Assembly (NCBI GenBank): GCA_015698045.1
Contig: BLAL01000005.1
Location: 682,001 to 746,000, forward strand
DNA length: 64,000 nt
Direction of reading: 5' to 3'
Source of the DNA: Rhizophagus clarus
Taxonomy: Eukaryota; Glomeromycota; Glomeromycetes; Glomerales; Glomeraceae
Within the stretch, counting starts at the first letter, position 1. Each line of letters starts with the position of its first letter. The translations under genes were made by a program, and so were the position numbers. Shown one piece after another: positions 21,018-32,300 of the stretch. The notes under the pieces were generated by a model. The model was given only the letters and a program-made list of their open reading frames with translations. It was not told the origin of the DNA and ran no database searches.

Positions 21018-21330
21018 GACAGAGATATATTGTGTAAAGTGTAAAAAGAAGACAGAAACGTCTTCAGAAGTTCAGGATATGACTGATAAAGGTTGATATC
21101 AAATTCATGGTGATTGTATTATTTGTGGAACACATAAGAATACTCTTACTTGTAAAAATTGGAAAGTTAAAACACATAGTAAAAGAGAAATTCTAGACGC
21201 TAAGAAAAAGAGAAAGAAGACGGCTATGAATAAGAAGGCTAAGAAACTTGGTCTTAAAATTTTAGATGCTAATGAGAATGTTCAGACTTATATTAAGAGG
21301 TATTTAAGAGAAGCGACAAAAGAGGGTTAA
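21016..21330 (+). pseudogene. DUF5679-like zinc ribbon protein (element A, broken)
   Basis: About 104 codons. It starts MTEIYCVKCKKKTETSSE, followed by CIICGTHKNTL, the CVKC ... CxxCG zinc ribbon of the DUF5679 family, which is frequent in Polinton-like and giant viruses. The second half is a strongly basic tail (DAKKKRKKTAMNKKAKK) that could bind DNA. Its ATG shares two bases with the start of the integrase on the other strand. Broken by about one break. It is the last element A gene seen. Confidence 0.6.
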
Positions 21331-21760
21331 TTACGATTTTTTTTTCAGGTATATTTGTATGCTATTGGAAGGTATAGCCACCTCTGAGGTTAATACATCT
21401 AGGTACAAGTAGGTAACAATATGGGTAACTGGTATGAGGACTAGTATGAGGAATATATATAGGAATTCATACTAGGTAATAGGGTATTTTTCACATATCG
21501 TATTAGGCTTAGTGAGGCATTTGGGTATGTTCTTGTGAACGGAACAGATGGAACAGATGGAACAGATCAGATACCCCAAAATAAAAAATATTTCTGGGAA
21601 TAATTGGTCTGATTTTTTTTTATTATTTGTTCCATCTGTTCCATCTGTTCCATCTCCTTATTTCTTCTTTATTCTTTGTTTTATTTTGTTCTTAATATGT
21701 TTGTATAGAACAGATGTATAGAACAGATGGAACAGATGAGTGCTATGGTACTGTTAGAGA
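21331..21760. repeat. Spacer with inverted GGAACAGAT tandem repeats
   Basis: Three 9-bp units of GGAACAGAT (about 21539-21567) face three units of the complement (about 21627-21655) across a 60-bp loop, so the strand could fold into a long hairpin. A further partial array follows at about 21706-21738. No gene seen. The boundary of element A may lie here, but no TIR could be matched. Confidence 0.55.
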
Positions 21761-21900
21761 TGTGTCGTAAAGGCGCTGGGAGGCTAACTGGATAGAAGAT
21801 CTGATATGAGTTCCACCACGGAGGGGTGGATGTATACTGGGGCTTTAGCCACAGCATGAGACCAGAGGGATGCTACGACGACTAAAGGTGTCTGACATTG
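21760..21900. other. Unassigned G+C-richer stretch
   Basis: About 140 bp clearly richer in G+C than its surroundings (CGCTGGGAGGCTAACTGG, CCACCACGGAGGGGTGG). No reading frame, tRNA boxes or repeat partner were found in the window. It follows the point where the CACTA-like transposase stops matching, so it could be a piece of another element. Confidence 0.25.
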
Positions 21901-22816
21901 TTTTAATTTTCTAGATATCAAATTAGGGAATTCGACATGATTACACTTCATAACTGTAAAGTTTTCATCTTGCTTAAATTCTTCTACATCCTTTTTGTTA
22001 TATAATTTGTGGCATTTTGGACAGGCCGCAAAGTCATGGTATTGTTCTTTTAGACTAAGAGCATTTTTTGCTAAGTATAAAAGCCAGGAAATTCTTTAAA
22101 ATCAGAATCACTGATTTCTATCAATAACAGTTTTATGAATTGAATTAGTGCTTCTGTTGCTGTTTCTGGAATATTAAATCTTTTGCGAAAGTTCATTATT
22201 CACAGCAAAATCCATAAAAATTGTCTATTGATATTTGAATCTAGTTAATGTTGCATGCCGTAATAGTTGTAACCGAGTTGAAAAGTTGTAACGTAATGTC
22301 GTAGTAATGTTTTGCCGTAAATTTCCAACCAGTTGTAATTGGTATAATGTTCGTAATAATCGTAATTATTTTATTAATGATATTATGTATTGCAGACTTT
22401 GATGTATCAATACTACGATTCTGTTAATCTAGAATTGCAGATTATGTAATTGTAAGGCTTATATTTTTTTAATTTGTTCTTTACTTTATGGTAAACTTAG
22501 TTTTCAGTTTGCTGAATCCCTATAAAAAATTTTATCCATTATTTCTGTAAAAATTCCACAAAAATGAGCCCTTCAGAGTCATTCATGAAATACATTATGT
22601 TTTCACAGGACCCCGGAAACTATATATATAGGTTGTTTTAAATTTCAAAAAATTACTATGACCTTTACCCAAGTTAAGGCAAAAATTTACTAGTAATGTT
22701 ACCCAGTTTATTAGTAACCTTAAACCTTTCCAATATACGTTACCCAAAATAAAAATAACCCATTATAGTTATTTATAAACCAATTTTATTATAAATTTAA
22801 TAATTTTATATTCAAA

Positions 22817-23113
22817 TTAATGAAATATTGTTGCTATAATGCTAATTACTTGTTTCTGTGAAAAAAAGTCAAAAATTTTCCAAGAATTTCCTTCTAAACA
22901 TAAACGACTGGGTAAATTTGCAACATTAATTACATCCAAGCAACTATTATCAAAGTGATAAATAACTTGCTTTGAAGTTATATGTGCAAATATTTTACCA
23001 CCTGATTTACATATTGGAGAAAATAAATTGCCGTAAGTATTTACAAATGTAGCAACCGAAATGTAAGATAAAGAATCTATATCTTGAGAAAAAGAAACAT
23101 AAGCATGCCGCAT
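22817..23113 (-). CDS. 3'-terminal reading frame of the 4.7-kb transposon
   Basis: A 98-codon frame with VIYHFDNSCLDVINV and CLEGNSWKIFDFFSQK. A recognisable copy persists in the deleted element at 17683-18710, so this region is retained in non-autonomous copies. It may be a last exon of the transposase or a separate small gene; no splice link was established. Confidence 0.4.
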   Translation of the reverse strand: MRHAYVSFSQDIDSLSYISVATFVNTYGNLFSPICKSGGKIFAHITSKQVIYHFDNSCLDVINVANLPSRLCLEGNSWKIFDFFSQKQVISIIATIFH

Positions 23114-23287
23114 AGATACTAATCTATATACTGTAACGATAATACTTTTCCTAAAAATATACTCTCTTTTGATATATATAAAATAAATCCATTTTCTCTT
23201 AATGGATTATTATCAGTTACATTGGCACGAGAAATATTTGGCGTTAAATGTAAAATATAATAAATAATAAGAATTAATTATTTACGA

Positions 23288-26200
23288 TTAAAAACTTATT
23301 AGTATATCAGATTTACCATTAATATACTGAGGTAATCCAATATTTTCTAAATTTTTTCTTCCTGTCCACTTTTCTTTTCGTGATCTAATTGTTGGTTCTA
23401 AAGTACCATCTTTTTGGAAAAATTCTGAAATTAACAAATTTGCTGAATTTTTATTGAATTTTTCTTGATTATTAGATAGTTGAATTGCATTTAATCTACG
23501 GTTTTGGCAAGGCCTTTCAGATCGTGAAAATGCATTATGAGATGTACGAGTTTGAATTATCTGTGATATGTTCATTGAGCCATTTGTATCAAATAATTCA
23601 TTTTGTTGGAATTCAGTTAATGAAGATAATTTTGTAGTAGTATTAATAATATAATCTAATTCCGTTTTTGACAAATCTGAAAGCTCAGATACTTCATTCG
23701 ACTCTAATTCTGTCAAATCTGCTAATCGTGATAATCGTGCTACTTCTGAAGCTGCACTGGTAAAAGAATTTTCATTCAAATCATCCAAATTAATTTCTTC
23801 ACTATTAAAATCAAATCCACTAACATTATCTACATCAAAATCATCATTATTATTTAAAAGATTGGAAATTACCATTGAGTGGTGTGATGTTGAAATCTAA
23901 AAATGTGGAATTGTTTTATCATTTAATAGTTTAATTCCTAACGCTTTAATAAATCCAGCCGCATCATTATATGCTATTTTGATTGCATCATAAATAGCAT
24001 TATCATCAGGCCATATTCGCAAAATATCAATATTTTCATTTGATATAGAATTTGGATTAAAATCAAATACGTAACCTAATAAATAATGATTAATTATATA
24101 TATTCACATAAAAACAAGTAAATATATTAGTTTATTACAATACCTGATGCTGATGTCTTTTCCTTTTGAATTTGTATACCTTGTCTAATAATTTTATCTC
24201 GATAAGCAACACGTTGCTAAATTTTAAAAAATTCATAAAAGGAAAAATCATTTGTTATTTGGCGTGATATACCAAATAGATGTTCTATAGCTTCAGTACC
24301 ATATTCCCAGGGATATAAAGGATATAATGGATAAAATTCGCGATGAGATATAATTAAAAGTATTAAGGATTCTGCTAAACTAGTAAAAATTTTAAAACTT
24401 TGTGAAGAAATAAAGTTTTTGGAAATAGAAAATTTTGAATCGTATAATTGACCAGCATTTTCTATATATTCAGCCCACATTTTTAAAAAAAAGTATCCGC
24501 GCATAGCCATAATAATTCATTCTTTATGAAAAATGTTACGATTCAAGTACGAATCAAACAGATCTCCTATTTAAATTAAAATAGTTTTATTAACCATAAA
24601 ATTATTGCAATGATGTAACGAATATTTATTGTTTTACACACCTAATACAAATAAATAAACAAATAAAGATCGCATTTCATTGTTTTCCATTTCATTCTGA
24701 TATATTTGTTCTAGTATATCTGAATGAAATAATCTATACGTGGCTCCATCATCTTGTTTATCAACATTTACAACATCACGAATATAAATTGCATGATCTT
24801 TAGCTTGAGCAAGAGTTAAAAGATGCCGATAAAGTATTACATTATTTCCAAGAACTAATAATCTTGCACCTGAATGAAGTTGATTACGAGCCGTTTTTCT
24901 AGCATGTTTAGGATCCTGCACAGTTATAATAGGCAAATTTCGATACATTGGCATCTATATATATACATTAATTTAATTAATTTTAAAAGTTTTTTAAACT
25001 TTATATAAATCTATTATATTTTATTAGCTACCTGAAAATGTATATTATAATAATTATCGTAAAATTTAAAAAAACTCTCAGCCTTTTCACCATTCATTAT
25101 TAATCATTGCGCATTAAATTCAACAGGAGCACCATCTGATCCTAAACTAATTAAATTAATACCCGCATCTCGTGACATAATTAATACGTTCATTAAATGA
25201 TCATATATTGCCGTAGCATTAGATTCTCCATTTGTTGGCAATATAGCAATTACAATAGGTGGAATTTTTTCAATTGGAATCTAATAAAATACAAATAAAT
25301 AATTGTTAATTATAAGTAAATATAGTAAATATTCAAATTATAAAATTATGTACCTTTAATACCACTACTCTAACTTGAGTTGCAATAGCTTTTTTTTGTT
25401 TTATATTATTTATAATTTTATGAATATCATCATACGTTTGAACTGAGGTTTCTGATAATTTTAAAGTTGACCCTACAATGCAACCTAATTCATCTGAATA
25501 TGTAAGTTTAGGCCAAACTTTTGTACAATCTGTCATCCCAACAATAGGTCCGTTCCAATTAAGTGCTTTGGTTAACCGAACAACTTTAAGTATATTTTCA
25601 TATACTAACTCTGGATTAGATATAATATCACTTTCATTTGCTCGCATATATCTTATAGATCTAATACTCATTCCTGCAAACATTTGCCTAAAGATTTCAT
25701 ATTCACAGCTACTATCTGATAATAAACAAAAAAATTGTTTTAAATATTCAGAATAACGGAGGCCTGTCATTTTTTTATCTTGTAATTTTTTTTCCTGTAT
25801 TTGTATCATCAATGATGCTAATTCTTGAAATGTCCTTTCTCCTTTAAATAATCCGTCTTTTCCAAATTGAGCTAACTTAAACCAATGTTCCGTATCATTA
25901 TCATTGTTATCAGCTGATACCCATAATGATTTAAGATTTGTATTAAGTAACAGTTTACTTAAAGGATGTTCGAGATACCATTTTGGAATAAAGCGAATAT
26001 TTTTTCCAGTTGCTCGTTGCTAAAAATAAAACATAAAATTAGATAAAATTAATTTATATATAATACACTTATTTAAACATACTTTTTTAGTTGCTTGGTT
26101 TAAGCGACTATTTTTTCTTAACTTATCACATTCATCACAAATACTCGATTCTCTAGTTGTAAAATTTTCACACATTTTACTTCTAACGAAAAAAGTAGTT

Positions 26201-26988
26201 TTATCTAAAATCCATATAGCATGTGCATGTAAATAATTCTTAAGATCAGCACTTCGCGTTTTACCAAGACTTTTTAGTCTAAGACTTGCTTCAATAACTT
26301 CTGGAAATAATTCTTTTGCGGCAATATCAGGTCTGATTGACCCTCCAAATTCTGCTGGACTATTAAGCACATATTCTTGATATTTTTCTTCATATAATCC
26401 CTTGCACGCAACTCTTTTGACAATTATATTTTCCTCTTTAACTCTAATTTTTTTAGGTTTAAAAAAAGCTTTAATACTTGGCTGTCCTTCGTTACTATAC
26501 TTACAACTACTCAGTTCACCGTGTGTTGTAAGATTTTTATCTCTAAATTTTTGATCTAAACGAATTTCTTTACCACATTGACAACAAACCAATTCTGGTG
26601 TTATTTCTTCCATAAAATATTTATTAGCATGTAATTTACTTCGTAATTTATCTATATCTGCTTGCAATAAGATTTTTTTACTACATTTTCTCTTTCTTTT
26701 CTGTAAATTATTATTTATTTCATTTATTTCATCTTCAATTATAATATCATCTTCCTTTTCAATTATAATATTGTCTTTTTTATCATCAACCGTAGTATCT
26801 TCATCTTTTTCCATTTCTTCTATTATTCCTTCACTTTGTTCCGTATTTATTTCATCTAACTTTTCAACTAAGTCATATTCAAGAAAATCAAAATCATCAG
26901 AATCGTAATCATCATCAGGTAAAAAATATTCTACATTAGGAAAAATAGGATTTTTTTGAGAACTTTCAGTCTGCATTTTTTTTTTCAA
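23288..26988 (-). pseudogene. Transposase of the 4.7-kb transposon (several introns, a few stops)
   Basis: Start at 26988 or 26976 (MQTESSQKNPIF). Order: acidic head; a CQCG...H...C zinc finger near 26590-26500; a CDECDKL block near 26120; GPIVGMTDCTKVWP near 25505 (probable first catalytic Asp); ISLGSDGAPVEFNAQ near 25130 (probable second Asp); GTEAIEHLFGISRQ near 24270 (probable Glu); and an acidic C-terminal region. GT-AG introns are readable at 26020-26082, 25281-25353, 24955-25031, about 24567-24641 and about 24080-24145. About four in-frame stops (for example TGA in place of Trp after NAQ near 25105 and after HKE near 24525, and TAA near 24216) mark it as inactive. The exons total roughly 1050 codons. 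Superfamily not recognised; P-like or KDZ-like are options. Confidence 0.6.
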
Positions 26989-28040
26989 AGTAAAAATTAT
27001 TTTTTTTTATTATTTTTATTGATTATCAAGTATATATATATAATACCCCTTAAAAATATATATATGATCGTTACCCACTATAGCAACAACCTGAAAAATA
27101 ATTATAAGATCATTACCTATTTTATATAATAATGATCTGTTACTTACCCAATTTAATAAAAAACCTTAATTGCATTTATAACAACATTACCCAACTTAAC
27201 CGATAACAATTTTTGATTTTTTATAATAGCTTTACCCACTTTACCGGTAACCTTTATATAAAGTTTCTGAGGTTCTATTTCCACAATGTAAGATTATTAA
27301 TTCATGAATATGATTGATTATATGAGCCCTTTGCAGAATAAAAATGGAATATAAAACACGGATTGACTTTTTTGTAAGGAATTATTAGGTATATTATATT
27401 TGATATCATTTTATTATTATTATTATTATTATTCTTTTATTATTTTCTTTATGTCAATTTAATTAATTTTTCTTTTTCATTTTTATAGGAACTTGAATGG
27501 AGCTTTAGAATATATACCGTCTATAATCAAAACCTGATTTTTTGTTATCATTTTTTATTATTTAGTAATTTGCCAATTTACAACTTAATTAAGTTTACAG
27601 CATAATTACATATTACAATTTTAATATGGCACATTACAACTTTGAGCCGTAGTTGTAAATCAGGGTTACAACCCAAGTTGTAATCCAAAATGCCATAATT
27701 AATACTTACGGCAGGCAACTTTATATCTAGTCCAATTTGGTCTTAAACTGGCTCATAATCTGGTGGAGAGTAATCCTCAAAAATTTCAGTATTCCCAGTA
27801 TGTTCATTATCATTATTATCGTTACTATTATTTTCATTTGATTCTTCATCAGTAGTGAATAACTCAGGTGCAATTTCTTATTTGGTAATACAGAGGGTGA
27901 TCAAAAGTATACAGGCATTTTATTTTGACAAAATTATGCTGATCATTACGTGATGATGTAATATAAACAAGACATCATTTTAATGCTTTATATCATAATG
28001 AAACCTGCCCAATATTTTTTTTAGTAAACATTAGCCAAAC

Positions 28041-29517
28041 ATGAAATCACTCATCCCAAAAACTTGATATGCAATTATTTATGATTATAATTGCAGACAA
28101 TCAGATCATTTAATTGCAGAAAACTTAGGGTATAGTAAAACTGCTATTTATGATGTACTTAAACATTTTTGTGAAACTGGCTCTTTCACACCAAAAAAAA
28201 ATCTGGTCACCCTCCACTCTTTAACTCACCAGCGCGACAAGAACTCAAAGTTTTCATTCAAAAAAATGGCAAAAATTGCTGACTTTGTTCAAAAAAGATA
28301 GCAACTGTTTGGACAAGTTGTAAAAAATAACCTATTTCTGCAATTACCATACGCCGTAATCTTAAAAAGGTTGGACTTAATACCTGTATTCCTTGTCACA
28401 AATTTGCAATGACAGAAACACATCATCAGGCTTATCTTGAATGGACTCTTGCACACAGAAATTGGACAACAAGAAAATGGAGAAGAGTGCTTTTTTCAAA
28501 CGAAAGCACTTTTACACAGTTTTAGCAAGGTTGTAATGAAAAGGTTTGGCATGAACCAGAAGAAGAATTAAATCCTGATTGTGTTGCTGTTATTGTTAAA
28601 CACAGCCCTAGCAGAATGTTTTGGTGTTGTTTCTCCTGGCGAGGACTTGGACCAATTGTTCTGTTAAAGAGTTCAGTTACAGGTTAAACTCATGCTAAAA
28701 TTATTTAAGATTATGTCATACTTACTTTGGATAAGCATTTTCCACGTGGTGACAGAATTTTTCAAGAAGATAATGCTCTACCACATTATTCAAAAGTTGC
28801 TATAGCAGCCCGTAATGATGCCAAAATTGTGGTGCTTCAATGGCAGCACAAAGCTCTGACTTGAATTCTATTGAGAACATGTGGGCAGAAATGAAAGGAA
28901 TGATATGTCATTGTGATCCACTAGGACCGGGAAATCTTATAATAGAGGTCACCGTAGCACCCGGCACACTAGTAAAGTTGATTAAATTTTTGATATATTC
29001 AATTTTTAATGAAGCCAAAATGTGTGGACTAACAATATCTGCTTAAGGTTAGAGTTAAATTTGCCATTTATACACTCAATTTAAATTTTTATATATTCTG
29101 TGTAATACAAAAGGATGGTTCGCATAATTAATAAATTTTTTTAAAAGTGGTTCGCATTATTATAAAAATTTTTTTGGAAAATTTAATGATCTCAGTTAAT
29201 ATTAATTTTACAAGAATAATTTATGGTTCATTATATTCTTCAGACATTCCTGTGTAGGATTGTTAGACTTTTAAGTCAATTACTTATGCAAAATATTTTT
29301 AATTTGGGTAAACTCACCAATTTACTATTGTCCGGTGACCTCTATTATTAGTTTTCCCGGTCCTGATCCACTACCATCTAATATCCAAGTACTTGAGAAG
29401 TATGTTAAAGATGCGTGAGATGATATTTCACCAGAATATTTTAAAAAATTAATTGAAAGTATGCTGTGAAGAATAGAAGCAGTTATTGCTGCAAATGGAT
29501 ATAGTATTAATTATTAA
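28041..29517 (+). pseudogene. Tc1/mariner transposase (broken)
   Basis: Readable blocks: an N-terminal helix-turn-helix (YNCRQSDHLIAENLGYSKTA), then VLFSNESTFTQF with the first catalytic acid region, VWHEPEEELNPDCV, MFWCCFSWRGLGPI, IFQEDNALPHYSKV (second Asp), SSDLNSIENMWAEMKG (third acid) and the C terminus LEKYVKDA...DDISPEYFKKL. Several stops (for example TGA for Trp after KYVKDA and after IESML, and TAA near 28685) and frame changes show it is dead. A 440-bp MULE-like element sits after the third acidic block and separates the C terminus. Confidence 0.85.
28924..29363. mobile_element. 440-bp MULE-like non-autonomous element
   Basis: TIRs of at least 28 bp begin GGACCGGGAAA and share ATAATAGAGGTCACCG further in. 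A perfect 10-bp duplication TGATCCACTA flanks it (28914-28923, 29364-29373), fitting Mutator-like insertion. It has no gene of its own; the frame through its left edge is continued Tc1 coding. Confidence 0.85.
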
Positions 29518-30215
29518 TATATAACTTTTTTTTAAAAAAATTAATAAAGGATAATCAGATTAATATAATTACTTAATAAATTTTAATTTTATTGTATTAA
29601 TTTATACAAAATTTTTACTTTAAAAAATGTCTGTATACTTTTGATCGCCCTCTGTAGTTATTTGTTGATTTGTATATCTTTATGATCATCACCAATGAAG
29701 TAAATTAGTTGGTAAATCATCTTCCGTTTCCTTTATTTTCATTTGTTAGGTTACAGTTCAATCATCATCTAAATCTTCTGATACAACGTTATCCTCTAAT
29801 GATGGTAATAAGTTATCGCCCAATGATGATAAAGAATTGTTATATTCTCTAATAACTATCGAATCTTGGTCATCATCTGAATCTCTTTCAGTTTCATGAA
29901 TTATTTTTATACAGGCATCTACTAAATTTTAGTTACATTTAAGACAGTTACAACGAACTATTTTTCTGCTATGTGAATCTGCAATTGAAGTTGATTTTCA
30001 GATTTTTCATCAAATATACTAGAGATCGCTTGACTTTTATGAGAAGGATGAGTTGTAGTTGATTCTTCATCATCACTAAGTAAAGCAGAAGCTGATTTTC
30101 TTCTTCAACTTATTTAATGAAATGTTTCTAAAATCAATTTTAGCTGTAATAATCATCTTAATATATTTTAAATTAAGATCAATTTAATTATTCTCAATTC
30201 AGTAAGAAATCATTT

Positions 30216-30343
30216 ACCGTATAGTTCCAAAATTAATTTGAACTTAATTCTAACCAAAGTTGTCATAATTCTGATCAAAATTGCCATAATGCAGATCAGA
30301 GTTGCTTATTTTTGGAAGTTGTTTAATTTTGGAACTATACAGT
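30216..30343. mobile_element. 128-bp MITE
   Basis: TIRs ACCGTATAGTTCCAAAATTAA (left) and ACTGTATAGTTCCAAAATTAA (right, complement). The flanks AATCATTT (30208-30215) and AATTATTT (30344-30351) match at seven of eight bases, so an 8-bp duplication is likely. No coding capacity. Confidence 0.7.
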
Positions 30344-30351
30344 AATTATTT

Positions 30352-30990
30352 AAATAATCAAATTAAATTTTTTTTAAATCTTAAAAAAGCTTAATTTTGA
30401 ATACAGAACTTTAAGCAAAATTAATATGATTAATTATTCATTAAGAATTAATGAAAATCAATGATGAAAATCAATGTTAAATAGTTATTAATTATGATAA
30501 AGAATTTTAAGTAAAATTGATATCATTATAAATTATTCATAAGAAAATCAATGTTAAATCAATGTTAAATTATAATTAAATCATAATAAAATCAAAGGTT
30601 AAGTATTGTGATGAAGAGCAAAAGTGATATGATAAATTTATTTGTTAAAAAATTTAAGAAAATCAGTATTATTAAATCTTAAATCATTTATAATAAATTT
30701 ATTTGTTAAAAAATTTAAGAAAATCATTATAGTCAAATCATTGGAGAATCAAATTGAAAAATTAAAGTATTGTGATAATATAAACTATCAAGCAAATTAT
30801 TACGAATAAATAAACTTTTAAGTTTAAAAAAGCTTAATCACCATTCCTGAATTAAACTATAAAAGTCTGTTAAATTCGATTTCTTTCTTTCCTCTTTTTT
30901 TTCAACTTTCTCTCAAAGTCTTAATAAAAATTGACTTCCTAAACATGTCTCAAAAAAACTTCCTTAACTATTATAGTAAAGATACTACCT
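30352..30990. repeat. A+T-rich spacer with short tandem repeats
   Basis: Mostly A+T. ATCAATGTTAAAT words recur at 30470-30580, and a unit containing TTTGTTAAAAAATTTAAGAA occurs twice about 61 bp apart (about 30640 and 30701). No gene seen. Confidence 0.5.
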
Positions 30991-31589
30991 ACAGGTCAAA
31001 AGCTAATAAATCAGGCATATGTCCTATTGATAACTATTAGACTAATAGGTTAGCCAAAATTTAGTAATCAATAGGGCATATACCTGATTGGTAATTATAT
31101 AAAAATTTAGATTAGTCAAATTGATCACATTTTTTAATTTGAAAAAATTAGATAATAATTCAATAATCATCATTCAGTTTGATATATAATTATTACTACC
31201 TGTAAAATTGAATTCAATCGGCATATACTGATTGATGCCTATCAGACTAATGGTCTAATAATATTATATTATGTTAAATTTTCAAATAAACCAAATTTTT
31301 TTATTATGAATTTTTTGACTCTAAAACGAAGACTGTAATTAATTACAAGGTTAAAATAAGTTACGAGAATCAACCCAATTTTTTAATATTAAACAAACAG
31401 TCACTAATAGATTTATACACATTGTGATATTTTTATTTATTGTTTTATTGCAATATTCAAATTTATTTTTTTGTTCATAGGTCACACTTAGCTGAGCTGG
31501 GGTTGATTATACATAGTATTTTATTTTAAATATTTTTCAATAAATATGACACAACATTTAAATTAAAAAAAAAAAAAATTATTTTATTG

Positions 31590-32300
31590 TAAATTATTCG
31601 TAGTTGAAAGTTCTACTGTAACATTTCTCTATATTTTAACGTTTCTCAGCATAACAAACAGAAATCCAATTAGAGAAATGATAGTTAACATTAATGTTTT
31701 CAATTAACTAACAAAAATAAAAGTAAATTAAGTCTCAGGCATGAAACTTATAATTGAGCTTTTACTGTCAAAGCGAATTATACAAAAAAACAATTAGAAA
31801 AACGTTAGTTAATTTTTTTATTCAATAAAAAAATAAATAAAATTAAGTTTCGCATTGCAATACTCACCATTCCAAGTTTCCAGCAATACAAACTGATACC
31901 TATGATAAAGTAAATAAGAGAAACATTAGTTATTGTTTCTATTTAAATAAAAAATAAAAAAATTACAGTAAATTTCACAACTGGAGTTGCAAACTTATAT
32001 TCTGACATCTTAAATATAAACCAAATCTAAAAAGAATGAAAAAATGTTAATAAATGTTTCTATTTAAAAAAAAAATAAAATATGAAAAGTAAGTTTCTTG
32101 TGAAACTTACTCATTTTAGAATTTCTAATATCTGTGTTTCTAGAATTCTAATACTGAATCTACAAAAAAATAGAAAAACGTTAGTTAACGTTTCTAATTA
32201 AATTAAAAAAAAAGTTTTACAACAGACATTACAAAACTTACATTTCTAGTATCTAAAACTAAATCTAAAAAAAAACAGAAAATATTCAGAGAAAACTAAA
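31590..32300 (-). repeat. Array of intron-like units, minus strand
   Basis: Read on the minus strand, units of roughly 110 bp repeat the pattern pyrimidine tract + TAG/CAG, a 35-60 bp variable 'exon', then a donor-like GTAAGT or GTGAGT (near 32100, 31866 and 32240), then A+T-rich sequence with AACGTTAGTTAAC-like words. No long frame joins them. The units mirror the plus-strand array at 33010-34500. Confidence 0.5.

Larger units (their letters stand above)
1..21330. mobile_element. Outer Polinton-like element A (incomplete, fossil)
   Basis: Seen: genes typical of Polinton/Maverick elements lie on both sides of the inserted element B: the end of a family B DNA polymerase and a small conserved protein on the left; a 2-cysteine-adaptor-like protein, an A32-type packaging ATPase, a gag-like array, a retropepsin-like piece, an integrase with chromodomain and a DUF5679-like protein on the right. 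The left end lies outside the window and no right terminal repeat could be recognised, so 21330 is only the end of the last gene. It is broken, with many breaks spread over most genes, and carries three later insertions (element B, a 150-bp MITE, a 1028-bp DNA transposon). It is therefore older than element B. That both sides belong to one element is inferred from the continuous target sequence around element B. Confidence 0.65.
22607..27276 (-). mobile_element. 4.7-kb autonomous-type DDE transposon, 8-bp TSD, unassigned superfamily
   Basis: TIRs AGGACCCCGGAAACTATATA on the left and, in complement, AGAACCTCAGAAACTTTATA on the right. The flanks GTTTTCAC (22599-22606) and ATTTCCAC (27277-27284) agree at six of eight positions, fitting an aged 8-bp duplication. 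Many TTACCCA-type words lie within 250 bp of each end. It encodes an intron-containing transposase on the minus strand. A smaller relative with the same ends lies at 17683-18710. An 8-bp duplication fits hAT, P or KDZ groups; the sequence does not decide between them. Confidence 0.75.
22246..27724. mobile_element. TIR element hosting a second transposon
   Basis: The ends resemble each other in inverted form: TAATGTTGCATGCCGTAAT on the left and, in complement, ATAAAGTTGCCTGCCGTAAG on the right, and both ends carry GTTGTAA words. ATCTAGT flanks both sides (22239-22245 and 27725-27731) in direct orientation. Without the transposon it contains (22607-27276), only about 0.8 kb remains, with no coding capacity, so it is a non-autonomous element. 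It interrupts the CACTA-like gene. Confidence 0.6.
27891..29654 (+). mobile_element. Tc1/mariner element
   Basis: TIRs begin CAGAGGGTGATCAAAAGTAT (left) and CAGAGGGCGATCAAAAGTAT (right, complement), about 27 bp, flanked by the TA dinucleotide at 27889-27890 and 29655-29656. Without the inserted MULE-like element the length is about 1.3 kb, normal for the family. It lies inside the CACTA-like gene. Confidence 0.9.
21900..30125 (-). pseudogene. CACTA/Tnp2-like transposase, split by two insertions and truncated
   Basis: Three minus-strand segments read in order. 30125-29657 has the N-terminal acidic/Ser-rich part and a RCNCLKCN zinc motif. 27888-27725 has a linker (EHTGNTEIFEDYSPPDYEPV). 22245-21900 holds FRKRFNIPETATEALIQF then CPKCHKLYNKKDVEEF and MKCNHVEFPN. 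This resembles the head of large Tnp2-type transposases common in basal fungi; the catalytic part is missing beyond about 21900. The segments are separated by a Tc1 element (27891-29654) and a TIR element (22246-27724). Several in-frame stops and at least one frameshift in the last segment show it is dead. The superfamily assignment is tentative. Confidence 0.5.

Noticed and set aside
28840-29046. A 68-codon frame with an unusual C terminus
   Set aside because: It is Tc1 coding that runs across the junction into the MULE-like insertion.
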